Positions 12,926-24,700 of a stretch of 64,000 nucleotides of DNA are shown in pieces. The notes below the pieces were generated by a model. It saw only the letters and a program-made list of their open reading frames with translations. It made no database searches and had not been told where the DNA came from. The stretch spans positions 112,925,319 to 112,989,318 of the forward strand of contig CP136066.1 of NCBI GenBank assembly GCA_032622095.1, in the 5' to 3' direction. Numbering within the stretch: the stretch's first letter is position 1; each line of letters opens with the position of its first letter. This stretch comes from Siphonodentalium dalli (lineage: Eukaryota > Mollusca > Scaphopoda > Gadilida > Siphonodentaliidae). The position numbers were made by a program, and so were the translations under genes.

Positions 12926-13181
12926 GTTTACATGACGTATAGTCGTTATCGTTTACATGACGTATAGTCATTTACATGACGTATACATATAGTCGTTTAC
13001 ATGACGTATAGTCGTTTCGTCATAACAGTGTACTCCGTTAAGAATATATCTTCAGTAATAGTACTAATATTCACGAAAACCCAAACATGGATGTTGCATG
13101 CATGACATCGGCATGATAATAAAATATTTACAAAACATGGATGCTGCATGCATGACACCGGCATGATAATAAAATATTTAT
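12926..13181. repeat. Two small tandem arrays in Vsx intron 1
   Basis: From 12926 to 13018 the 19-mer GTTTACATGACGTATAGTC recurs about four times with small insertions. From 13083 to 13181 a 49-50 bp unit (ACATGGATGTTGCATGCATG and onward to AATAAAATATTTA) is present twice with only a few substitutions. Both look like recent slippage or unequal exchange. Confidence 0.85.
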
Positions 13182-13557
13182 ATAGCCCGTCCTTGGTATA
13201 TGCTAAATCATGTTTGGTGATTAGTCAACTGTCATTTGGGAATCCGGTTCATATTCCAATAAAACAGACCGTATAACATTAATACAGCGTAATCACCAAA
13301 AGAGGTCGGCAGAACAATTGGGCGTGCTGTTAAAAGTTCAGATGAATTGCAACTGAAGCCAGTTATTCATATCCATCAAGTGATCGTTGCTAAGTGTGCT
13401 TAACATCATGACTTGAAGTGATGCGTTGGATTAGTCTCGAATTCTCGGCAATTGTGTGAAAATATATCAGAATACATTCAGCTTTTTATGGGAATAGATC
13501 ATCAAAAAGCTATATAGATATAAGAAATGAACAGAGTAGGTGTGTATTTTATTGATG

Positions 13558-13960
13558 GATTTTTTTACCCTGTGCCAATGCATTCTCTTATATTTGCGAG
13601 TCGACCATAGGTCGCCTCGCATATATAAGAGAATGCATTGGCCTAACAATTTTTTATCATTTTTTTTTAAATAAATGTTTCTTACAATTTTTAGGACATA
13701 AAATAAAAACTTCCATTACCCTGCAGGGAGCCCCACACATATATAGAAGCATATAGAAGAGTGTCGTCTGCTCATGTTTGTATGGGGCTCTGTATGGGTG
13801 AAATTATAAAATTGTTAAAGAATACAAGAACAAAAATCAAAATTGTAAAAAATTGTTAGGCCAATGCATTCTCTTATATATGCGAGGCGACCTATGGTCG
13901 ACTCGCATATATAAGAGAATGCATTGGCAGAGGGTAAAAAAATCCCGACTTCCGACTGGA
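13558..13960. mobile_element. Paired-hairpin MITE, copy 1 (degraded ends)
   Basis: The element contains two 69-bp near-perfect palindromes at 13574-13642 and 13860-13928. Each has the arm GCCAATGCATTCTCTTATAT, and the second is the reverse complement of the first. The outer flanks match in inverted orientation too (GGATTTTTTTACCCT against AGGGTAAAAAAATCC), so the whole unit is an inverted repeat built of two smaller ones. The interior carries ATAAAATTGTTAAAGAAT, also seen in the copy at 60138. Relatives at 56499 and 60138 start with TTAACCCTTT, which places the family with piggyBac-type MITEs. Here the TTAA tips are no longer recognisable. Confidence 0.82.
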
Positions 13961-16900
13961 TTTGATATGGCTGGTCACATATATACATGCATTTCTCAAT
14001 TAACATCCTATTGATGCGTACATTGTAAATTTATTACATTTAATCTGCGATGACAGGATACAACTTTCTTTGAATTAATAGAAATTCTTACTTTATGTAT
14101 AGTTGAAACAGTATATTTGCAATAAAACAATCAACACGTGGTCCATGATACAGATCAACCTTTGAACAAGTTTCCATCCTTTATATTTTCCACCATAAAA
14201 CGATACAAATATTTCTCATTTTTTTCGAGGACATTTGCTATTTCTCGGTCACTGTTTAAAGCACTTTTGTTCCACACAACCAAAAATATGGTCCTTGACT
14301 TCTACAGGACACAAAAGTTCAAGTAGTTACAAATATCATAGCTTCAGCATCGATTGAGAGGGTTTTGTGGCTTTCTAACTGTTTAACGCCGCGATGAAAA
14401 GTCCCCATTCAATGAATTCATTTAATGACCTTATAGCTTTTCAAACCATTCAATTTTCTTCACAGAGCTGTCAGATTCAACACGTTTTGTTAATTTCTTC
14501 ACAAAGGAAAGTATTTGCTCTAAAATCTTCGCCACAACCCGAAACAATGTGACAAATAGAATAATAACATGAAACTACAGGTGTTGGTGGATACTGAAAA
14601 AAATCATTATAAGTGAAGCCGAACATGCGCCTGTGTGATTTTCTTTGAATTTTGAGCACATTATATTAAGTTGGTGCAATTTATTATTTCGATTAGGGAA
14701 CACGAGCGAATTGAATCAGGAAATATTTGCTTATTTGTTTGAGATATGACTAATAGGTTATAAGCGATAAACGGATTATTGTGTTAAGACACCGGGCACC
14801 CGCCACGATTCCGACCCAGAAGCTAATTGGTCTCAGACATAATAATGATGCGTTTGTTGGTATTTGCATGAGTCATTTTAAAGCGATATATCCGAGTTTG
14901 ATATTGTTAGAAACAGAGCAATATGTTCGTTTCAGTGGGGGTGGATTATCCATCTACTTTGTTTAGTTAGGGTTTAACATCGTTTTAGCCGCAAAGCCAC
15001 ACCACGAGTTATACATGTACATTCCAATAAAACGGACAATTACACTTGTATAAGGCAAGAATAATAGACATGGAAATCACAGAAACAACATACAAATTCA
15101 CGTCATTATAACGACCCCCCCCCCCGTATTATAATATCCGTATCATAGCACAATAGACTTGTTCTCACTTATGTAATTAAGCACCATATAATGTTTTCAC
15201 TGTTTTTGTTGAAACCACCATTGGCTGCCGAGTTGTGGAAAATATAGGTTATCTATATTTCGAATAGATACATAAATATAGCAAATAATTAAACACTTCA
15301 TTGCGAATCATGTAACCACCTTCTTGTATATTCATTGAGACAGAGTCATGTGGGCCGGATTCGGCATTTCCGGTTTAAACCTGGTCTAATGAAACATCTA
15401 GGTTAAACACGCAGTTTGACAGCTAAATACGTGGTTTAAACCCGAGAAAGTAGGTCTAAGTGACACATTCGTCATCTCTGGTTTTAACTTGGTCGAGCCA
15501 GACCCCTAGCTGCTGGTGTGGCAGCAGCAGCAGTAGTGTCTCTATTTGGTCGATCTCATAATTGTAGTTGCCTGATACAAGTTAAATCGACAACGAAATT
15601 TATAATTTCAACAATAAGCATATTTGATGTGAAATTTATAAACGAGAAGCACGCACACATACGTGTGTGGAGATAAATGTTTTGTTAATTGCGATGTTTT
15701 GCGTTTTATAACCTTAATCCGAATATAGTTCTATGATCCAGCTAAACCCGATTTAGGTAGACTATACCTGAAACTACGAATCCATATTTTCTGGACCGCG
15801 ATTTACAATTGTAATACAATTAGTTCAATTGGTGGGGCTGTAAATAATCTAGATTGATGGTGTGTCTATAAGGTGAGAGTACCGGCTTGGTGTTGTCATG
15901 TCACAACTGATTCATACTCACACGAGTGTATACATTTCAATGGATTTTGCAAGGGTTTCAGGATTTTCAAGGTTTTTTTAATTTTTTTAATTTTTTTTAT
16001 ATGCTGCTGTAAATCCCAAATTCATATAACGATATGTTATGCTTTCGTTGCTATATAGTGGCAAATACTAAACACTGTATGTAATTGTAATTTTTTTCTA
16101 CTTAATTATTCCCCTTGTATAGGTTATATAGATGCTAGGTCCGGGTGTTCGTGTTGTGAATGGCATGGAGGTAATTTCCATTTATGTTTGGAATGAAAAT
16201 GCGCTTAATAACTGTTTTTCTTTCACAAAGTTGATGTCAAATCGCATTTAATAACGCAGACAATCCTGTTAAACATGAAATGTGCTTAATCCTGTTATAC
16301 ATGGAATTAACTTCTAAAGATCTATTTTGGTAAAATGCATGCTGGTCTCGACTCATTCCAATTATTATGGTTATATAGGGAATGCCGGGTCGCGACGATA
16401 ATATCAGACGTGTCTGGCGGTTCCCAACCGTCGTTTAAACATTAATGGCTTGAGAATACCAACGCATTAATTGCTAATTAATCAGACCGAGCGATAGAAT
16501 TAGCACCAAATAAGCTAATATACATGACACTGGTTGTTATTTCAAAATGTCATTCCGCGCCCTGGGAAATATTTCATCTAATCATAAATTCACGAGATTC
16601 ACAGTAGGTCGCCATTCATTTGAATGAGATGCACGTGCCACGTTATTGTTTTTCATATCAGTTTGGCGAATTCGTGAAATGAAACTCGCGATCTATGGAG
16701 CTATTTCATTGATTGAAACAAAACACGGTCATAATTTTCCAGTTTGGTGAGCGCATGTATTACGTGGTATAACTATTGTACATGCATTTGAATATGGGAA
16801 TATAGACGCAAACGGATTCATCTTTGTTTTGAAACATAATCTATCATCCCGATTGTATTATAATTATAATTTACATTTGAAGAGCGTCCAGTACACAACA

Positions 16901-17577
16901 CTGTGTTAATACGCGCGCTGCATATATCATAGATACCTTCAATTGAAAGATATATACATTAAGCAGTATAGTATACGTCGAATTAAAAAATTGGCGAGTT
17001 AAAACCGTCTATAAGATAGGTCTAAAATTGTAAATAGTCAGATAAGTGAAACATTCAAGTGAGTCCGTGTATGCAATTTTGAACAGGTGTATTTTCAAAA
17101 GATTCCTGAATTCTAAACTGTCACACGATAATCTCAGTTCATATGAAAGACTGCTCCGTAGATTTGACGCAGTAATGCGAAAGGCTCGACATTCTAAGGT
17201 AGGACGGTCATATTTCGCCAGTTACAGAGGCCTTTTCCGTCTGACTGTTTCTGCATATTATCTGTGGTATTGAAGATCACCAACTACTATATAAGCAGCG
17301 CTAATCCACCGAGAGCGCGAAAAGTCAGTACCGATATGCTGAATTCACTTCGGCAACAATCATTGAAGTAGTTTTCAGTGCCTTTTCCAGCTTTCATATC
17401 GACCATACGCGCACACTCAGAGTGTATATAATATCCCGAATTAATTTAATGCGAAGGCCAAACTTGTTAGCCATGCAAAACAAGAATATATATCTGCATA
17501 ACAATATTACATCCAGAGAAGGGGAGTTCATAAAAAGTTATACCCTCACTGAACATGGACATATATCAGTCTGATCA

Positions 17578-17656
17578 ATTGGGACTGAGTGGAATATATA
17601 TACCCCCTGGTTGTTATTGGGACTGAGTGGAATATATATACCCCCCCCTGGTTGTT
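17578..17656. repeat. 38-41 bp tandem duplication
   Basis: ATTGGGACTGAGTGGAATAT through CTGGTTGTT occurs twice back to back. The copies differ only in the length of an internal C run. It lies in Vsx intron 1, about 700 bases downstream of exon 1. Confidence 0.9.
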
Positions 17657-18341
17657 ATTTAAGTTGTTCATTGTCATACCATTTATGTTAATCACAGTAC
17701 ATTACAAACTATCATGTATAGTCAAACTGAAATGAATCCAGGGGATAGTTTTGCCCAGATCGACGATCAAGTTACTAACATTCCAGCTATGTTGAACATA
17801 TAACACGAATTGTATATTGGTACATGTGGGACATACGCTCTTTTAGTGCTGCAAGAATTAAGGACAGTTAACTAGGAACGCTCTTTACTGTTTAATTCGA
17901 AACCGATTCTGCGTTCAGATTAAACCTGGTGTCTTCATTTATTGACACATGTTGATCACCGATACATACTAAGTCATATTTGAGAGTCGAAGATTACTAA
18001 TTACTTCAAAAAGATAGGATCCGTTTAAGGCTATAGTACACTTTTACTGTCGTTCAGAGGGCTCTTCGATGTCACGGATGTTTCGCATTTTGGCGAAATA
18101 TAGTGTTGTCCTATTTTATGAAACATAAATGTTAACGAATAAAACTCAAATTTTGACGATCAGGATAAAAATAATAATCGCGGGCTCGAACAACAAGAGA
18201 CAATTGTGCACCTAGTCATAATGTATTTGCAGATTAGAAAAGCAGGCGTAAAACAAGCAAATTTAGCAATAAAACCCCGATTTTTAAGTTTGAAAATGAA
18301 ATATAGAGATGGACAATCTAGTAAATTTAATGTTTACTCAC

Positions 18342-18732
18342 CATTTTTACGCTCTGTCGGCGATAAACTGCTATTATGTGATTGGAAAGAAAGAAAGTTT
18401 GAATTCTGTGAAGTCTGAAGCGAACTGAGGAACGCGGGCCTCCAACCCGACGCCAGGGACAAGGCTGACTGTTCTTTGAGGGAGAGGTTCTGTCCAGATG
18501 ATAAAGAGACCGCTAACGACGGCGATATGTACGGCGAACTGATGAGCGTCGAGTCCGTGTGTTGTGCACTTTTTTCTGAGTTCGAACTGTTTAGCCCTAA
18601 CAAGTCCTGTATTCCGAACGAAGTCCTTTGTGGAAGAATTTGAGAACTACCAAAGTTCGGAACCGCGAACCCTAGACCACCAGGTCCTGACATCCCGAAT
18701 GCATGATACGCAGGATGAGCAAAATTCATCAT
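18342..18732 (-). CDS. Vsx: Vsx homeobox gene, exon 1 (N-terminal region with octapeptide-like motif)
   Basis: This is the first coding exon of the Vsx transcription factor. It begins MMNFAHPAYHAFGMSGPGG and has RTSFGIQDLLGLN at residues of about 35-47. That is the octapeptide/eh1-like motif (compare FGIQEILGL in Vsx relatives), which recruits Groucho/TLE co-repressors in this family. The rest is Ser/Leu/Gln-rich and low in complexity, ending SLSPTERKNG, with the last Gly split G|GT into exon 2. The donor is GTGAGT. The open frame extends 17 codons further upstream, but only to a GTG, so the tandem ATGs at 18732 and 18729 are the likely start. The 5' UTR and promoter were not delimited. The 130 complete codons are longer before the octapeptide than in vertebrate Vsx2, where the motif lies at a comparable but not identical depth. 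Confidence 0.92.
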
Positions 18733-21639
18733 TTTTTCGTAGAGTTTTCTTTTCAAATTAGAATAACATTTGAAATTTATCACTTTTTCATTCCGACAAT
18801 AGTTTTTTTTATCACAATAAAAGAAATTGGCCTCGATGTTCTTTCATATGTACGTCAGTGATTCGATATCACAGATTAAAAATGCAACACAAGAAATCAA
18901 ACTTCGAAAAAAATGAGCTTCAAAAATTGCAACTAATATCAAGACATTGAGTTGAATGAATACAATTGGTAGGCGATTGGGGATAAATTTTATCTAGTAG
19001 TATTGTAGTATTCAATATTGGCTTTTGTGTTCGCGTGTAGCTGCCGCCTCCTCTATAGAATCCATCGCTCCAATCCCGTCAATCACGGATTATTAGCCAA
19101 TGTATCGCCGTGGTTGTTCCCCACCTGATTAGCAATGTTAGTTAGATTCATCGCCAGCACTAAATACGCGACGTGTTGTCCTGTCGTAGTAATAAATGGA
19201 TTGGTCTATCGAAGAGCTACCGAAGACAATGATTCCTGGAATTTGCATCAGGTCAGCGTTTATTCAAGAACTGTCTGTGGACTTGCTTATTCTGGGGCCT
19301 CAACGTGTACATTTGTCGCTTTGTGTACGAACATTCGAGCGACTTCACCTATTGCATTTTACTTTGATATACGATCAAATATATGTGCCAGAGAATAAAA
19401 AAAAACGGAAAGAAAAAACAAATCTTAATCACAATGACCGAAGAGTAAATGACTAAATCCGACTAAACCAACTGTTTCATGGTTTCTGTGTAACTTGCTC
19501 AACAACGCTAGCACATTCAAGACAATATATGTCCGGATGTGTTCGGTACTCGGCCAGTTTTGACATTCGCATATTCGTCCAACTCAACGAGCGAATATTC
19601 GAATACTATTCGAATGTTTTGGGACAAAGGAAAAATGCGAAAACGTGCAGTAAGAAACATGTCAATAGCTGCATCATAAGAATTAGCTATATAAGCTGCA
19701 ACACAACATAAGTAAATGTCTATAGGGTCCCGAGTGAAGATAATATTTGTGACACTCTATTGAGATATATCAGTTCCGTCCCGAACTCGCGCTTACTTTT
19801 CATGAAGTTCGATATATTAATTAGTAGTTGTGCCACAATGTTTCCGAACATGGTCGGCATTGACATTGCATTTGACTTCTTGTTCTGTTTGTCGAGAGTA
19901 AAATGATCCCAACATGTCATATTTCTTATCACCTGCATGCATGGAGCCATATATATTCTCATATATGAACTTCTAAGAGACCATATATATATGACCGTTT
20001 ATCCCACCGACCGACATGCAACAGCACTGGCAATGTGAAACAACATGTAATACCAGGAATGTGTTTAAGTTTCAATTTTAACTAATGTACATGTAGCTCT
20101 GTACATTCGACGACACGTTTATCGGCATTAGCCGCAAATCTGCATAGACACGTTGTGTGTCTTTTATGTTGGGGCGAAACTGCTAAGATACTACAACCAC
20201 ATACATGGCCAAGGCGTGTATATACATATGCGTGGACTTATGTATATACACGCCAGTGTCGTGAATTTGGCAGACACAAGTTACAATTACGATCGAAAAC
20301 CAAAGCATTAGTTTTATCCCGACTATTCGAATGTTCTGAGGAATATTAGAAAGCCAACATTATTCGAGCGAATATTCGAACCGAATCGGTTCGTCCTCGA
20401 TGTGTATTTCTGTACAGGTCTGACAAATTCTTACATTTTTGGGCGTAACGTCTGTGAATCCATGGAGAAGACTGGGGTTGTCAAATCGCAAATATAATTT
20501 AATGACAGGAGAAGGTAATTCCTTTCCGATGTATACATATATCTCACAGATCATGAGGCATTTGTTGTTATCCTCCATTTGTCCCATTTCTTTGCATGCC
20601 GCAGTACTTAATATTTTCGTTAGGTTTTGCCTGATGCGTAGATCATGCCAGGAATCTCTAACCTTTAGCTATATATACACCCTGGGGATCAAGTTCTATA
20701 TAGCAGTTACTTTTTGGTGTTCTGCCGCGCGAATCTTGAAAAAAGTATGCAGGCAATATCTATTTCAAACTAGGTGTTGGTCCCATTTCAAGATTACACG
20801 ATTTATGTGACTTATGTGAACCGATATCACGATAAACATGAATTGAGTACCCGGATCTTATGATTTTAAGCGAAATCGGCTCAAATATATTATTGTTGCT
20901 GTGAAATACATTATCATAAGGAATATGTATTAACTTCTAAATATATTACCCACTATTTGTCAATGTTATATATAGAGTTCCCTTCAGAACATAAACACGT
21001 TTCCATGTTTTGAGCTGGTGGAATATGATATTCTACGGACGTAGCCAGAGTAGAGATTCGTGACGCAATATACCCGATGCGTTGCAATAGCGTTATACAC
21101 AGTTAATACATTTAAATGAATCACTTCACGTGTTGTTATATGATGTTCTGTGGCGTGTGAAGTTCATGTTCTCTTGAACGCAAACATAGCTGTTTATTTC
21201 GATATTGAAAAACGCTTCATGCCGACTGCTAATCGTTAGGCCTAAAATTTGACCAAAAAAAAAAAAAGTCTTTCTGAAATAATATACATCTATGAGCTGT
21301 CTGCACACAAATTATATAAACGGTCCTTATTTTCACCATACCAGGAACGCTAATGTTTCAAAAGGAGAAGAAGGATCCTTTTTCCCGAAGGGATAAATTC
21401 TAGGACAATTTCAGCTTATCATGCACAAGAACATGAATAACACTTGAAATCATCACGGGCACAGGCACCGACAAAGGTCAACAATCGCCAATAAGCAATA
21501 CGTCGAAAACGACCACAAAAGCTCTTAATTGAAAACGCTCTTTATTATATACCGCTTTTGGACATCCTCTTTTGAAAGTCAACATCTGGCCATCAAAACA
21601 TATTAATTGCTTCATGGAGTAACATCGCACCGGGCATTT
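18733..21639. other. Upstream flank of Vsx, no gene recognised
   Basis: This should hold the Vsx 5' UTR and core promoter. I see no clear TATA box or CpG-rich block that would fix the transcription start. Open frames of up to 123 codons here have no recognisable motifs and are not bounded by convincing splice sites. A perfect 16-bp-arm hairpin at 20213-20254 is listed separately. Confidence 0.6.
20213..20254. repeat. Perfect hairpin, 16-bp arms
   Basis: GGCGTGTATATACATA is followed by a 10-base loop and then its exact complement TATGTATATACACGCC. Perfect arms of this length are unlikely by chance, but alternating purine-pyrimidine content raises the background. No transposon borders were found around it. 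Confidence 0.85.
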
Positions 21640-21768
21640 TTAACCCTTTAGTGGCGGGAGCTGCGCTGATGCAGCATGAAAAATTCATGGTAGACTTGCA
21701 TATATAAGAGAATGAATTGGAACAGGGTATTTGCAAAATGTCAGGAAGCTTCAGTCATGAAGGGTTAA
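21640..21768. mobile_element. piggyBac-type MITE, hairpin family, deletion derivative
   Basis: TTAACCCTTTAGTGGCGGGAG opens the element and TTCAGTCATGAAGGGTTAA closes it, with TTAA at both edges. The subterminal GCTGCGCTGATGCAGC hairpin and GGAAGCTTCAGTCATGA match the copy at 56499-56749. Only one half-arm of the internal palindrome remains (TGCATATATAAGAGAATGAA). It is 129 bp in all and is the smallest of the family here. Confidence 0.88.
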
Positions 21769-24700
21769 AATTAAGGAACCTTTAGTACCAACTTAACTTT
21801 TGAACGAAGATATTACAATGTATATATGGGGACCATATATACCTCTTCAAAACAATTCAGTTCAGCTGCAGTTCTGCTTAATTTATATTTCTCACGATCT
21901 AACCATTATAACAATTAACTATGTAGGGTTAAGCTCGTTATTAGAAAATATTGAATTGGCATAGTGTCTACTTGGAATCTGAATTAGTGAGAGCGGAATG
22001 TATTCACAACAATGCAGAAGAATGTGTTGAGGGGAGATAATTAAGTCAATAGTTTCTGACACAAGGCTAACACCTCATGCATTGGATTAATTATATGAAA
22101 TGACACCAACACTTAGATACATACTGATTGGCAAAATATAAAAATAAACATGAACTAAATTCCCGAGAAGTGGATTATGTCCAATTTCTTACCACGTGGG
22201 CGACCAAGAATGAGCGTTGGGTTACATAGAAACGGATAAGTAAGGTATACACGATGACACTGATTCCAAGTTTGTTTGATTGCGTATACATAAATTGGTA
22301 TTATAGAGTGCCGCACACAAGACAGTTACCGACAATAATAGATCAAATCTTAAAGCAACATATGATCTTGAGATCTCAACACTAGTAATGGATCGTTGCC
22401 TTGCATTCCGCTATGCATTTTAGGTTGATGGGGTCATTGTCATAAGCATTGATCATATTCCACGGCTGCGCTATTGGCAAAATATGAGGTGGAGCAATGC
22501 CAGGCATGCACTATTTCAAGCCTTTGATTCTTATGATGTATATAACTTGGCCATTGCCAGGCATGCACTATTTCAAGCCTTTGATTCTTATGATGTATAA
22601 AACTTGGCCATTGCAACTATCAGAGGGAGGCAGATCAAATGAACTTTAGTACGTGTAGAGATGGCACGACATATGATTGCGGGTGTTTTTCTAGTATTTT
22701 ATTTCGTCTTCTCGAAATGCGAATATATGAAAATATAGCGACGAATTTTATCGTCGGTGGAAAGTTGGTTACAGTTGTTCGATGAATGGTGACAATGACC
22801 CCCATCATCGACGCGAAGCTTAGTTGTTAAAACATATTTTATTAGCTAATAATGAGCTAACAATATGCGGCACTTAGTTACATGAAATACTATTGTACTC
22901 TGACAAAATATACCAAAGTGACACAAATTTATCAGATGCATTCAGCTTCCTGGTCTTATGTGAGATATATGTTTAAATTTTTAACGTACATTGTTTGAGA
23001 AAACAACATAAACTGAATACTCTTCATTTTCCCATGCTGTAGAACGAGGAACCCTTTTCAGTTCACCGTGCGATATATCATTTCTATGGCTTCAATGCAG
23101 GTTAGCCAATGTAGGTTACACAACACAAAATGTAAATAAATTACAGAAGAGCTATATGTGGCAACATATCTGGATATTAATTGGCTCATCATGCAGAGTG
23201 GCAAATATTCCTGAGACTAACACATAAAGACAATATAACGATAGTGGAGCACCTTGTGAACCCGGGATAGAATATCTCTACCGCCCCACTGCGAGGTGTA
23301 AGAATCCACTAATTTGGAACCATGTTTGCCGTGCCATGGGATCACCCGTTGTAGTAGTCCAGTTGATACTAGGTCCGCCGTATTGCACGATGCATTAATT
23401 AAACGGCCTGCGCGTACGACTTACATAATTTTCCACTTCGGGCCTAAATACATCACTCCAAGACGGGTAGTTGAGATGACCCGGCTATAGTTGTGTATAT
23501 TCAGTGTTTCAGATTAAATGTCTGTTATCTGTTGTATATTGTTTCGTATCACATTTGCAGTTTTGTTTTACTGTTCTGTCGTCTTAACTTTTTTTAAATT
23601 TCGTTTTATTAATGAATTTTGAATTCTGGAATCTAGTTATGTTCACGGCTGTCTCAGTGGTACCGATATGCTGTTATACAGTATCTAAACGGTTCACCAT
23701 TTCGGATAATTATGTAAAAGTCTTTAACCCGTCCATAATCTGAAGGTCATGTCGTCCGATCGGTTCGGAGCCTGGACTATTGCCGATTATTTACTTTCCA
23801 TATGGCAACTAATACTGAAACAACGTAATGGACATACGAGTGGTGATTCGTTATGTCCCCAAAATACCGAGGTATATCCTCCGTACTTGGTTCTTAGTTT
23901 CGATAACAAGGTCAAGAAACCTGTGTTTGTTATTGACAAAACACTGCACATAATATAGCTGGATAAATGGAATATGTCAAGCCAACCTGGAATCACACCT
24001 GGTTAAGTGGTCCTGCTAATTTACTCACATTGATGCTGGTGTGTCCTGCTGAATTGCTTTCCTATGTCCTGTACACAACTGATTTTCCTCGATTTGTTCA
24101 GATCACCAAACACCGCAAACTTTACAATTTTAGAAAAAAATAACAGTGGATTTTCTTAACAGCATCGCTTAGCCCTATACCAACATCAAATCAATTCAGC
24201 ACGAGCCACCAGCATCATGATAAATTAGCAGGACCACTTGAGCAAGAGTACAAGCTGATATACACATACCGCATGTACACGGATCGATGGAGGCAGCCTT
24301 ATTGATCAACTTCCATTTTCTCTACATGGGATGACAGGAAAACTATGATATCCCCCAAAACATAGGACAAAATTTTGTTAATAATTTTCAACTTCTTGTG
24401 TAATGTATATATATGTGTGTGTAATGGAAATAGAATATCATGTCCTATCCAATACAATACATTGAATGTATATTAAACAACTATATTATGGCCATCAATC
24501 TGTCTCAAAACCCCGAAGTTAGAGGTTGGATATGACCATATTTTAAAGAAACAACACAGTGCGTGTTGAAGTTTCTGGTTGGACGAGAGACGTCATTCTT
24601 AGTCACACGAGATTAATCCAGTATTATAAATGTCTTGTCAATGTCAAATCAGACATTAGAAGCTACTTCGATTTTTCCTTAGTCCGGCCACTAAGTGCCG

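Larger units (their letters stand above)
10072..18341 (-). other. Vsx intron 1 (8.3 kb)
   Basis: This intron lies between exons 1 and 2, from a GTGAGT donor (18341-18336, minus strand) to the TTTTAG acceptor before 10071. It holds a piggyBac-type MITE (10919-11255), a telomere-like tract and a remnant repeat (11851-12185), small tandem arrays (12926-13181), a paired-hairpin MITE (13558-13960) and a 38-bp duplication (17578-17656). Elsewhere I see no exon. A TAAT-rich palindromic cluster at 16464-16482 resembles homeodomain binding sites. An 11-base C run lies at 15115-15125. Confidence 0.85.

Noticed and set aside
18206-18761. Plus-strand open frames of 65-70 codons across 18206-18761
   Set aside because: They overlap Vsx exon 1 on the opposite strand and have no motif; they are shadows of the real coding strand.
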